Source of the DNA: an uncultured Collinsella sp.
GTDB lineage: Bacteria > Actinomycetota > Coriobacteriia > Coriobacteriales > Coriobacteriaceae
DNA length: 34,195 nt
NCBI GenBank assembly: GCA_900545555.1
Contig: UQZI01000013.1
Location: 1-34,195, forward strand
Direction: 5' to 3'
A model generated the notes under the pieces. That model had not been told where the DNA came from, made no database searches, and saw only the letters and a program-made list of their open reading frames with translations. Made by a program: the position numbers and the translations under genes. Of the stretch, positions 16,397 through 24,965 are shown piece by piece; the first letter of the stretch is position 1; every line of letters starts with the position of its first letter.

Positions 16397-16405
16397 TGCT
16401 ATGAT
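16397..16405 (+). promoter_or_regulatory. Extended -10 promoter of the TerB-ATPase-helicase operon
   Basis: TGCTATGAT combines a TGn extension with TATGAT (16400-16405), five of six matches to TATAAT. It is about 36 bases upstream of the GTG start at 16442. The -35 region is degenerate and overlapped by the LexA box, as at many SOS promoters. Confidence 0.6.
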
Positions 16406-16441
16406 ATGAGGTCACCGTAGCTGCGTTCGAGAGGAGGAGCG

Positions 16442-18196
16442 GTGGCCGACCAGGACATCAAGATGCTCATCGAGCGCATTATGGCCGAGGCCCGGACCCA
16501 TCAGTCCGCCCGCTTCTCAAACGAAACCTACGCAGACGAGCCGATTCTCAAAACCGGCCGACAGATGCAGAATTTCCTCCCCGACCAGTACCGTAAAATG
16601 CGCGAGATATCGCGCTGGCAGGATGACCCCAAGGGCGGTGCGGGCCGCTGGCTTTCGGAAGCCGAGCTTTTTTACCGCCAGGGCCTGCTGATGGCCGGCT
16701 TTGAGGACGACTGTCCCTACAACGGCACCTTTAAGTCGTACTTTCCCACCTACAACGCCATGAGCGACCGGCAACTGCGCGGCTACTTTACCTGGCGTGC
16801 CCAAGTGCGCCGCGGAACCGTCGAGGAAACGTCTACGTCCTTTGCCTTTCTGTATCTCTATGAGCTGATCTGCGGCATTGGCGTAGATAATCCGCTCGAT
16901 GGTTTTAACAAGATCAAGGCTTTTTGGGATGTCTATCGCGCCTTCGAGCCCGGCATCGACCGGTTTGCGCGCGTGTGGCTGCAAGATTACGCCGTGTTCC
17001 ACGGGCTCGACCCCAAGCTGCTTCGCGACTCTAAAACCGTCATGTTCGATAACGCCCTTATCGAACTGCGGCGCGCGGCACGAGACCTTGTACCGGCACC
17101 GTCCGGCCAGACCCCTAAGCGTCGCAAAACCTCCGAGCCCACGCTCCCCCTTCCGCCCGATGAGGTGCGCGAGGAGCGACTCATGGCCGCCATCAACGCC
17201 CTCTCCACGTACAACCTAAGTAGCTCGCGGCTCGACCGCAGCCACCACCGCGATCTGCGCCACGTGGCGTGCGCCGTGTATGTCCGCATGGCGCGCTACT
17301 ATGACACACACCGAAAGACCGGCATCGTGGCAAGTTTATTTGGGGAGGAGACGGCAATGCCCTACACCATGTTTGCCTCGGCCGTATTCTTTGCGCCCGA
17401 GCGCCACGAGGACTGCGAATACCGTCTGGACCCCATCCATATCTACCGTTGCCAAAACGGCTTTTGGGAATGCATGCGTATCCACGGTAGTAGGCAAAAG
17501 AGCAGCAAGCTCGGCGAAATGATGCGCGCCTGCGACCAACGCCTGCGCCTGGCGCTGGACCCTGCCCATCCCCTTAAGGAAGAAAAGGTCCCCAAATATC
17601 TGGCCAAGATTATCGATGACGAGATTGTGGCATGGCTTTCGTGGGACGCCGCACACCAGCCCGTCAAGATCGATATCGATCTGAGTCAGCTGGGGCATAT
17701 TCGGAGCGCCGCCGCACAAACGCGCGAGGCGCTTTTGATTGACGAGGAACGCGAGGACGGCTCGTCCGCAGAAGCCGAGGCAGCGGACTCAGGGCAACCG
17801 GAAGCCGAGCCCGTAGCCGACGCGATGGTCGAGGCGGTCGCGGCGGCTGCAGGGCAGGACGAGTCCGACGAGCCGACCATATCCACCGAACAGTTTGGTG
17901 TCGTGGCACCGCTTCTCGCGCCGACGCCCGCGTTCGCAGCTGCTACGCCCGCTGACGCCACAAACGAACTCGCGCCCGCCGCAAACGCCTATCTCCGCGC
18001 TCTGCTCGAGCACAACGCAGTACAGGCGGAATCGGCGGTAGTGCAATCGGAGCAGAGCGAGGACATGCTCGTCGATACCATCAACGAGGCGCTCTTTGAC
18101 CTGGTGGGCGACACCGTAATTGAATTTAACGCAGCAGGGCCGCAGATTATCGAGGACTACGAAGCAGACGTGAGAGGATACCTAGACCATGAGTGA
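16442..18196 (+). CDS. TerB_N / TerB_C domain protein of an ATPase-helicase triad
   Basis: A 584-residue soluble protein starting at GTG 16442 behind GAGGAGGAG. The first 230 residues match the TerB_N domain: LPDQYRKMREISRW, GRWLSEAELFYRQGLLMAGFEDD, then RGYFTWRAQVRRG and FAFLYLYELICGIG. A middle alpha-helical region follows. A Glu/Ala-rich low-complexity linker (about 435-520) leads to the end of a TerB_C domain, recognisable as TINEALFDLVGDTVIE and IIEDYEADVRGYL. These domains are known from genomic surveys to sit beside DUF2791 ATPases and superfamily 2 helicases. The biochemical role is not known. Its stop overlaps the ATPase start by 8 bases. It is the first gene of the operon under the LexA box. 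Confidence 0.85.
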   Translation: MADQDIKMLIERIMAEARTHQSARFSNETYADEPILKTGRQMQNFLPDQYRKMREISRWQDDPKGGAGRWLSEAELFYRQGLLMAGFEDDCPYNGTFKSYFPTYNAMSDRQLRGYFTWRAQVRRGTVEETSTSFAFLYLYELICGIGVDNPLDGFNKIKAFWDVYRAFEPGIDRFARVWLQDYAVFHGLDPKLLRDSKTVMFDNALIELRRAARDLVPAPSGQTPKRRKTSEPTLPLPPDEVREERLMAAINALSTYNLSSSRLDRSHHRDLRHVACAVYVRMARYYDTHRKTGIVASLFGEETAMPYTMFASAVFFAPERHEDCEYRLDPIHIYRCQNGFWECMRIHGSRQKSSKLGEMMRACDQRLRLALDPAHPLKEEKVPKYLAKIIDDEIVAWLSWDAAHQPVKIDIDLSQLGHIRSAAAQTREALLIDEEREDGSSAEAEAADSGQPEAEPVADAMVEAVAAAAGQDESDEPTISTEQFGVVAPLLAPTPAFAAATPADATNELAPAANAYLRALLEHNAVQAESAVVQSEQSEDMLVDTINEALFDLVGDTVIEFNAAGPQIIEDYEADVRGYLDHE

Positions 18197-19493
18197 TACC
18201 GCATCCGCAGCACCTCGCGTGCCCAAGCGCGTCGCTGCCGTCATTCTCAACTCGCTCAAGGGCGGCGTGGTCCCGCGCATCGGCCTTCCTTACATCACCG
18301 TAGGGCGCGAGGTCGAGATCCGCGCCCTGCTCACCGATCTGAGTCTCATCGCCGACGGTGGCGCGAGCTTCCGCTTTCTGGTCGGTCGTTACGGCGCCGG
18401 CAAGAGCTTTTTGCTCCAGACTATCCGCACGCACGCCATGGGCGAGGGATTCGTCGTCGCTGATGCCGACCTGTCGCCCGAGCGCCGCCTGCAAGGCGGT
18501 CAGGGACAGGGCCTTGCCACCTACCGCGAGCTCATCCGCAATATATCGACCAAGACGCGCCCCGAGGGCGGTGCGCTCAACCTTATTCTGGATCGCTGGG
18601 TCGCCTCGTGTGCCGACGTCGACGAGTCGGTCGTCAATGCCCAACTGGCCCCGCTCGAGGAGATGGTCCACGGCTTCGACTTCACCCGCATGCTCCGCCG
18701 CTATCGCATGGCCGCATCCGGGGGCGACGAAGAGGCCATGAGCCGCGTGACCAAATGGATTCGCGGCGAATACCGCACCAAGAGCGAGGCACGCGCCGAG
18801 CTGGGCTCCTCAACCATCATCAGCGATGACGACTGGTACGACTACGTCAAACTCATCGCGCGTTTTTTGGTCTGCAGTGGCTACAAGGGCATGCTGGTGC
18901 TCATCGACGAGCTCGTGAATCTGTATAAGATTCCCAACGCCATCACGCGCCAATACAACTACGAGAAGATCCTGACCATGTACAACGACACGCTCCAGGG
19001 CAAGGCGCAGTACCTAGGCATGATCATGGGCGGCACGCCAACCTCCATCGAAGACCGCCGCCGCGGCGTGTTCTCCTACGAGGCCCTGCGCAGCCGACTC
19101 GCTCAGGGCCGCTTTGCGCGCGAAGACCTTAAGGACATGCTCGCGCCCATCATCCGCCTGCAGCCACTCACCTACGAGGAGCTGCTGGTGCTGATCGAAA
19201 AACTCATGCAAATTCACGCCGGCTACTTTGGCTGGACGCCCACGCTTACCGAGAACGACTTGGTGGACTTCCTCAAGATCGAGTTCGGTCGCGTGGGAGC
19301 CGACACGCATCTGACGCCGCGTGAAGTCATTCGTGACTTTATCGAGCTGCTCGACATCCAATGCCAAAACCCCGACGCCAACGTGGCCGAGCTGCTGCAA
19401 AGCGTCGGCGGCGACGCGTTGGCGCCGGCAACCGCAACAGGCGACACCGGCACCGCAGGCGGCGACCGCAACTTCGCCGAGTTCACCATCTAA
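18189..19493 (+). CDS. BrxD-like (DUF2791) P-loop ATPase
   Basis: A 434-residue ATP-binding protein of the DUF2791 family, the family that includes BrxD of type 2 BREX phage-defence systems. Walker A is GRYGAGKS (66-73) and Walker B is LVLIDE (236-241), followed by LVNLYKIPN. Before Walker A, PRIGLPYITVGREVEIRALL is a conserved family entry segment. The C-terminal third looks helical, with an LTPREVIRDFIELLD winged-helix-like segment near 380. It likely forms an oligomeric AAA-like motor that works with the downstream helicase; this is inferred from family and order. ATG 18189 has GAGAGGA about 9 bases upstream and overlaps the TerB gene. No BrxC, PglX, PglZ or BrxL gene is present in the window. 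Confidence 0.87.
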   Translation: MSDTASAAPRVPKRVAAVILNSLKGGVVPRIGLPYITVGREVEIRALLTDLSLIADGGASFRFLVGRYGAGKSFLLQTIRTHAMGEGFVVADADLSPERRLQGGQGQGLATYRELIRNISTKTRPEGGALNLILDRWVASCADVDESVVNAQLAPLEEMVHGFDFTRMLRRYRMAASGGDEEAMSRVTKWIRGEYRTKSEARAELGSSTIISDDDWYDYVKLIARFLVCSGYKGMLVLIDELVNLYKIPNAITRQYNYEKILTMYNDTLQGKAQYLGMIMGGTPTSIEDRRRGVFSYEALRSRLAQGRFAREDLKDMLAPIIRLQPLTYEELLVLIEKLMQIHAGYFGWTPTLTENDLVDFLKIEFGRVGADTHLTPREVIRDFIELLDIQCQNPDANVAELLQSVGGDALAPATATGDTGTAGGDRNFAEFTI

Positions 19494-19498
19494 CCCAC

Positions 19499-19540
19499 CA
19501 AAAAGGGACAGGTTTATTTTGGCAGGTTTTATCTGGGCAA
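19499..19540. repeat. AT-rich imperfect tandem repeat between the ATPase and helicase genes
   Basis: After AAAAAGGGACA the sequence holds two near copies, AGGTTTATTTTGGC (19510-19523) and AGGTTTTATCTGGGC (19524-19538). It is strikingly AT-rich for this genome. GGGACA with TTATCT could be a weak internal promoter. It may instead be the trace of an inserted repeat element, since GGGACAG recurs at 33620-33628 on the opposite strand. Confidence 0.4.
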
Positions 19541-19609
19541 ACGTTGAAGCAGTAATGCAGCAAGCCGTTGCCAGCCGCGTTGAGAGATTCGTTGTTGAAA
19601 GGAGGCCCC

Positions 19610-22054
19610 GTGAACGCCTTTGACCGCTACGCCCCGTTTATCCAAGACTTCATCTACTCCCACGATTGGGAGAGCCTACGCTCTATCCAGGTTGCAGCAG
19701 CTGATGCCATCTTTAACACGCAAGATAATGTGCTCCTGACGGCATCCACGGCTTCCGGCAAAACCGAGGCAGCCTTCTTTCCCATCCTGACCGAGTTTTG
19801 GGAGAACCCGCCCGCAAGCGTGGGCGCCCTCTACATTGGCCCCCTCAAGGCGCTCATCAACGACCAATTCGTCCGCCTCAACGACCTGTGCGAAGAAGCC
19901 GATATCCCCGTCTGGCACTGGCATGGCGATGTCTCGCAATCACACAAGGCCAAACTCATCAAAAAACCGAGCGGCATCCTACAGATTACGCCCGAGTCGC
20001 TCGAGGCGCTCCTGATCCATAAGCACATGGCGATCCCGCGCATGTTTTGCGACCTGCGCTACGTGGTCATCGACGAGGTCCATTCGCTCATGCGCGGCGA
20101 CCGTGGCGGGCAGACGCTCTGCCTTATCGAGCGGCTCTCGCGCATGGCCGGCGCGCACCCCCGCCGCATTGGCCTTCCGGCCACCATCGGCGACCCCGAG
20201 CGCACGGGCGCCTTTCTCTCGCAGGGAACGGGGCGCGACTGCGTTATCCCCCGCTTTGAGGAACCGCGCCGCGTGTGGCGCATCTCCATGGAGCACTTCT
20301 ACAACTCGGGCCCCCAGGCTCAGCAACGAGGATTCGTAGGCACAGGTCCACAAGAAGCCGAGGTGCTTGCTTGCGAGCGTATTGAGACGGCGGCGCCCGC
20401 GGCGCTGCCCGCATCCGGACAAGACATGTGCCACAGCGGACGGCTTACACAGGAAGAACACCGTCAACGTCGTGAGCAGGCGCGGGGCAAGGCCGCTCCC
20501 AAAGACCGTCGCACTTCCTCGGCCCCCGAGGGCGAAGTCGACATCCCACGAGCGACCGAGCAGGCGCTTCTCAACCCCACCGACACGGCGCCCGACAACG
20601 CCGACCCCGGCATGGGCTATATCTTTGAGCATACGCGCGGCCGCAAATGCCTGGTCTTTGCCAACTCGCGCGAGGAGGCAGAGGCCGTGTGCTCCATGCT
20701 GCGCAGCTACTGCGAGAGCCGGCACGAGCCCGACCGTTTTCTCATCCATCACGGCAATCTTTCGGCATCGCTACGCGAGACGGCCGAGGAGCTCATGCGC
20801 GACGAGGAGCAGACGCAGACAACCGTCACCACCTCTACGTTGGAGCTCGGTATCGATATCGGCCGCCTGGAGCGCGCCTTCCAGATTGACGCGCCGTTTA
20901 CCGTTAGCTCCTTTTTGCAGCGCATGGGGCGCACGGGCCGTCGCGATCTTCCGCCCGAGATGTGGTTTGTCATGCGCGAGGAAGAGCCCGAGCCGCGCAC
21001 GATGATGCCCGAAACCATTCCCTGGAAGCTCCTGCAGGGTATCGCGCTCGTACAACTCTATCGCGAGGAAAAGTGGGTCGAGCCACCCGAGCTCGATCGT
21101 CTCCCCTACAGCCTGCTCTATCACCAGACTATGTCGACCCTCGCCAGCACCGGCGAGCTCACGCCGGCCGAACTTGCCCAGCGCGTGCTCACGCTCAGCT
21201 ATTTCCACCGTGTCTCGGCAGACGATTACCGTGTGCTGCTACGTCACCTCATTAAGATCGACCATATCCAGGTCACCGAAGGTGGCGGGCTCATCGTGGG
21301 TCTCGCGGGCGAGCGCATCATCAACAACTTTAAGTTCTACGCCGTGTTCCAGGAAAACGAGGAGTTTACCGTCCGGAGCGAATCGGCCGAGCTGGGCACG
21401 ATCGTTAATCCGCCCCCGCCCGGTGAGCGCATCGCCATCGCCGGACATTGCTGGATTGTCGAGGAAGTGGACTGGAAGCGCCACACTGTCTTTGCCACGC
21501 AGGTCAAGGGCCGGGTGCCGGCCTACTTTGGCGACTGCCCCGGCGACATTAACACGCATGTGCTCGAGCGCATGCGCCAAGCGCTCACTGAGCACGCAGC
21601 ATATCCGTACCTTATGGGTAACGCACGGGCTCGCTTGGCGCAGGCTCGTCATACCGCCGAGATTTCGGGCGCGGGAACTAAGCCGCTCATCAACCTGGGT
21701 GGCGACACCTGGGTGCTCTTCCCCTGGTTGGGCAGCTACGCCTTCCTAGCACTCGAGCGCATGCTTAAAATCAAATGCGCCGCTGAGCTGGGCCTTCGCG
21801 GACTCGACCCGTCACGCCCGTACTTTATGCAGTTTAAGATGAAGGCCGACGAGGAGACGTTCTTTGAGGTGCTCGCCGCCGAGGCCGAAAAGGACTTCGA
21901 TCCCATCGAGCTCGTCTATCCTGGCGAGGTGCCTTACTTTGACCGCTACGACGAGTTTGTTCCCGAAGAGCTCGTGCGCAAGGGCTTTGCCGAAGGCGTG
22001 CTCGACATAGAGGGCATGAAGCAGCGCGTTCACGGCTGGCGCGACCACGCCTAA
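19610..22054 (+). CDS. Lhr-like superfamily 2 DEAD/DEAH helicase
   Basis: An 814-residue helicase. Motif I is ASTASGKTEA (45-54), motif II DEVH (155-158), motif III LPATIG (189-194), and motif VI LQRMGRTGRR (436-445), preceded by STLELGIDIG. The order and wording match Lhr-like 3'-5' DNA helicases. The second half (about 450-814) would hold the Lhr-type winged-helix and beta domains. Between the two RecA lobes an unusual low-complexity, Arg/Ala-rich insertion spans about 245-330. I chose GTG 19610 because GGAGG precedes it closely; the frame runs 14 codons further upstream without a ribosome binding site. It is the third gene of the SOS-box operon and presumably the motor that acts on DNA with the BrxD-like ATPase. 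Confidence 0.88.
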   Translation: MNAFDRYAPFIQDFIYSHDWESLRSIQVAAADAIFNTQDNVLLTASTASGKTEAAFFPILTEFWENPPASVGALYIGPLKALINDQFVRLNDLCEEADIPVWHWHGDVSQSHKAKLIKKPSGILQITPESLEALLIHKHMAIPRMFCDLRYVVIDEVHSLMRGDRGGQTLCLIERLSRMAGAHPRRIGLPATIGDPERTGAFLSQGTGRDCVIPRFEEPRRVWRISMEHFYNSGPQAQQRGFVGTGPQEAEVLACERIETAAPAALPASGQDMCHSGRLTQEEHRQRREQARGKAAPKDRRTSSAPEGEVDIPRATEQALLNPTDTAPDNADPGMGYIFEHTRGRKCLVFANSREEAEAVCSMLRSYCESRHEPDRFLIHHGNLSASLRETAEELMRDEEQTQTTVTTSTLELGIDIGRLERAFQIDAPFTVSSFLQRMGRTGRRDLPPEMWFVMREEEPEPRTMMPETIPWKLLQGIALVQLYREEKWVEPPELDRLPYSLLYHQTMSTLASTGELTPAELAQRVLTLSYFHRVSADDYRVLLRHLIKIDHIQVTEGGGLIVGLAGERIINNFKFYAVFQENEEFTVRSESAELGTIVNPPPPGERIAIAGHCWIVEEVDWKRHTVFATQVKGRVPAYFGDCPGDINTHVLERMRQALTEHAAYPYLMGNARARLAQARHTAEISGAGTKPLINLGGDTWVLFPWLGSYAFLALERMLKIKCAAELGLRGLDPSRPYFMQFKMKADEETFFEVLAAEAEKDFDPIELVYPGEVPYFDRYDEFVPEELVRKGFAEGVLDIEGMKQRVHGWRDHA

Positions 22055-22081
22055 GACCAGTCCTTTTTGGGACGGGGAGAC

Positions 22082-22960
22082 TTACTTGTCGTGAAGGACG
22101 GTGCCGAGGAAGTCGGTGTCGAAGGGCACGGCTTCGGCAAAGGCGTAGTTGCCGTCGCTGGCGATGAGCAGGTAGTTTTCCTCGCCGCCGAACTTCGCAT
22201 CGCCACATGGGACCACCCAGGCGTGGTCGAACACCTCGAGTGCCGTGGCAGCGCAGTCGCGCAGGAACGTCACATCGCTCCCCTCGTTTGCGCTCACGAT
22301 ATTGGCCACGTAGATACCCCCGGGGTTCAGGCCGCCTCGCACCAAACGCAACGCCTCAACCGTCGCCAGCTCGCGCACGGGCTCGGCACCGCCAAAGCAA
22401 TCGCTCACGATCACGTCGTAGCGACGATGCCCCACGCTCGTCACGCCCAGGTACGAACGCGCCTCGGCAGTAATCACCCGCAGGCGATCGCCCGCCGTGC
22501 GCTCCAGCTCGTCTAGGTAGAACCAGCGGCGGGCCAGACGCGTAATCTCTCCGTCATACTCGATGACGTCCATGCGCAAACCCTCGTGCGACATCAGCGC
22601 AAATTTGGGATAGGCAAACCCGCCGCCACCTAGCATAAGCATACGGTTGATACCGTGACCATAAGCGTCGCGCATCGCATCCTCGGCCTCAAACACGTCG
22701 TCAAACGCACGATAGTACGCAAAGGCGGGCTCAGCCCAACGCTCGCCAACGTAACTCGCGCTTTGGTAGACGCCGCCTTGCACCAATACGCGGACTTCGT
22801 CGCCGCCCTCGTCGTGCACGCGCTTCACACGCGCCAACCCATTGCGGGTTCGCGCAACCTGCAGACAGGCAGCACGAACAGCGACAGCGGCCGCACCAAG
22901 CGCCGCGGCTCCCAGAGCAACGCCGGCAACGACGCCGGCAGAAACACTCGGCTTGTTCAT
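22082..22960 (-). CDS. Membrane-anchored spermidine-synthase-like methyltransferase
   Basis: A 292-residue protein with a single N-terminal hydrophobic helix (about 8-33) and a Rossmann-fold domain of the spermidine synthase/polyamine propyltransferase-like family. The nucleotide-binding glycine loop is MLMLGGGGFAYPK (107-119), the acidic strand end is DVIEYD (131-136), and YDVIVSDCFGG follows. The usual catalytic acidic residues of true spermidine synthase are not clearly present, so the reaction and substrate are unknown. It starts one base after the elp3 stop and should be translationally coupled to elp3. That pairing is of interest because elp3 also uses SAM. No separate terminator is evident before the convergent helicase gene 27 bases away. 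Confidence 0.78.
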   Translation of the reverse strand: MNKPSVSAGVVAGVALGAAALGAAAVAVRAACLQVARTRNGLARVKRVHDEGGDEVRVLVQGGVYQSASYVGERWAEPAFAYYRAFDDVFEAEDAMRDAYGHGINRMLMLGGGGFAYPKFALMSHEGLRMDVIEYDGEITRLARRWFYLDELERTAGDRLRVITAEARSYLGVTSVGHRRYDVIVSDCFGGAEPVRELATVEALRLVRGGLNPGGIYVANIVSANEGSDVTFLRDCAATALEVFDHAWVVPCGDAKFGGEENYLLIASDGNYAFAEAVPFDTDFLGTVLHDK

Positions 22961-24868
22961 CTAGAGCTCCTTTTGCAGATAAAGGCCATGGTCATAAAAA
23001 CCAAGATGGCGATAGTACTCGCGCGTACCGATCGCGCTGATCACGTTGATGCGCGCATAGCCGGCATCCCGGGCAATCTCGCACGCACGCTCTACGAGCA
23101 AACGCCCCAACCCGTGATGCTGCGCCACCTGGCCCTGGTCGCCCACGCGTGCCGCCATGCCATACACGTGCACCTCGCGAATCATCGCCTCGTCCGGCGT
23201 CGTCGGCAACTCGTCCGCATGCGCGGCAACAAACGAATGGTCGGGCAGCGACAACCGCAAAAAGCCCGCGATCTTGCCCCGCGGCGTCACCCACTGCAAA
23301 AAGCGCTCGTAAGTCACCGGCGTCTCGTACGCCACTTCCTCATCAAGAGAAAGCTCATCCAAGTCGGCACCCGCGGTACTGATCTCGCGATAGCGAATCT
23401 CGCGCACCACTGCGCCTTCTCCACGAGCCGCCAAGCGATTCTCGACGAGCTGACGCAGGTTGGGCTTCTTGTTGCCCACCATGATGTCGTCGGAGCTAAA
23501 GTCGCGGATCATGCGACTGATGCGGCAGAACGCCGGCGTCACCACGATGTCATCGGCCAACACATCAAGCAGCTCTTCCTCGGTATAGGGGCGCCACTCG
23601 CCACGCTCATAGCAGCCCACCAGACGCGAGCCCTCGATGAGCGCGCACGGGTAGACCTTGACCTCGTCGGGCATAAAGGCCCCTTCGGTCATAAAGCGTT
23701 CGTAGTCGCGCTTGTCCCCCTCGGGCGTGGCGCCCAGCAAGTTAAGCATAAAATGCGCGTGGATCTTAAAGCCAAACAGGCGCGCAAGCGAAAACGCCCG
23801 CTCGATCTGCGCCACCGAAATGCGACGCTCGTTGATATCGAGCAGGTGCTGGTCGAGGCTCTGGATACCCATCTGGATCTTGGTGCAGCCCAGGCGGCGG
23901 ATGAGCGTAAGCGCCTGCGGCGTTACAGCATCGGGGCGCGTCTCGATAACGAGTCCCACCACGCGATGCTTCGCCGTCTCATTGATACGCTGCTGACGCT
24001 CGAGCTCCTCCATCGTTGCCGTCTGCCACTCAGTGACCTCGCCCCACGGCGTACCGGGACCGTACAGACGACGCACCGCACGGTTATAGCCGCCCACGGC
24101 AGCATCCACACGCCCCTGCTCGTCGGCAACGCCGGCAGCAAGCTCGACCTCGTCTGTCGCAATGCCGGCGGCCCGATAGCGCTCGCGGCGCTCTGCTACC
24201 ACAGGCGGCAGGGCATCGGCGGGAGCGTCATCGAGCAGACGCCCCGCCTCGGCACGACTGATGCCCGGACGCGCCAACATGGGGTTAGCCGCCACACCAG
24301 CCACGGCATCGTCATTGAGCGCGCGGAAGAGCTCCGACATAAACCACGTCTGATACCCTTGCGGATAGTCGCTCCAGGTACCGCCGAGCACAATGAGCTC
24401 AATCTTATCGGTCGCATGCCCCATTTGCGAAAGCGCCGTCAAACGGGCACTCACCTGCAGATACGGGTCAAAGCAATTTTGCTCCGCACGGGCGCACGCC
24501 GGCTCGGCATGCAGATAGCTTTTGGGCATGCGCAGATCGTTGGGGCAAAACAGGCAATCGCCCGAGCATGGCCAGGGCTTGGTGATGACGGTAATGGTCG
24601 CCACGCCCGAGGCCGTTCGGCGCGGCTTCATACGCAGCACCTGCAGCAGTTGACGTTCCAGATCGGAATCGACATTCCACGCAGCCCACCGAGCCGGCTC
24701 CTCACGTTTAACCCGCTGGTAGAACGGCAGCAGACGGCGCTTAGCCAAATCGCGTTTGTCGGCACCCTCGCGGCGCGCCTCGGCATGTATCAATTTGACG
24801 AGCGCTTTGTCGTCCACAGTCTCGCCGCGACGCAGAGCCTCGAGTATGTTCAAGATAATCTGTTCCAT
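22961..24868 (-). CDS. elp3: Elp3-family tRNA uridine-34 modification enzyme (radical SAM + GNAT)
   Basis: A 635-residue bacterial Elp3. The radical SAM core carries Cys101, Cys105 and Cys108 (CxxxCxxC) for a [4Fe-4S] cluster. FDPYLQ and IELIVLGGTWSDYP follow, then VVGLVIETRPD and TKIQMGIQSLD. The C-terminal GNAT domain contains the acetyl-CoA loop QHHGLGRLL and ends with REYYRHLGF. Elp3 makes carboxymethyl-type modifications at wobble uridine 34 of tRNA using SAM and acetyl-CoA. Compared with other Elp3 proteins it has about 80 extra residues between FRALND (around 181-186) and the ETRPD strand. The start ATG 24868 begins MEQIILNILE, the usual N-terminal helix. The spermidine-synthase-like gene follows directly. 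Confidence 0.92.
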   Translation of the reverse strand: MEQIILNILEALRRGETVDDKALVKLIHAEARREGADKRDLAKRRLLPFYQRVKREEPARWAAWNVDSDLERQLLQVLRMKPRRTASGVATITVITKPWPCSGDCLFCPNDLRMPKSYLHAEPACARAEQNCFDPYLQVSARLTALSQMGHATDKIELIVLGGTWSDYPQGYQTWFMSELFRALNDDAVAGVAANPMLARPGISRAEAGRLLDDAPADALPPVVAERRERYRAAGIATDEVELAAGVADEQGRVDAAVGGYNRAVRRLYGPGTPWGEVTEWQTATMEELERQQRINETAKHRVVGLVIETRPDAVTPQALTLIRRLGCTKIQMGIQSLDQHLLDINERRISVAQIERAFSLARLFGFKIHAHFMLNLLGATPEGDKRDYERFMTEGAFMPDEVKVYPCALIEGSRLVGCYERGEWRPYTEEELLDVLADDIVVTPAFCRISRMIRDFSSDDIMVGNKKPNLRQLVENRLAARGEGAVVREIRYREISTAGADLDELSLDEEVAYETPVTYERFLQWVTPRGKIAGFLRLSLPDHSFVAAHADELPTTPDEAMIREVHVYGMAARVGDQGQVAQHHGLGRLLVERACEIARDAGYARINVISAIGTREYYRHLGFYDHGLYLQKEL

Positions 24869-24879
24869 GCCCCCATTGT

Positions 24880-24918
24880 AAAGGCAAAGGCGCCGAAGCC
24901 GACCACGGCCCCGGCGCC
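24880..24918 (-). terminator. Terminator after the XRE-DUF4097 operon
   Basis: GGCGCCG (24889-24895) pairs with CGGCGCC (24912-24918), with an inner GCCG/CGGC pair. On the minus strand the hairpin is followed by TTTGCCTTTAC. It starts 48 bases after the DUF4097 stop and just upstream of elp3, which separates the two minus-strand units. Confidence 0.7.
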
Positions 24919-24965
24919 TCCATCAAAGAGCATGCCTATATGCACCAATCTCCGAAAACCGCATG

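Noticed and set aside
18189..19493. Calling the region a BREX phage-defence system
   Set aside because: Only the BrxD-family ATPase is present. PglX, PglZ, BrxC, BrxA/B and BrxL homologues are not in the window, and the partner TerB protein points to a different assembly.
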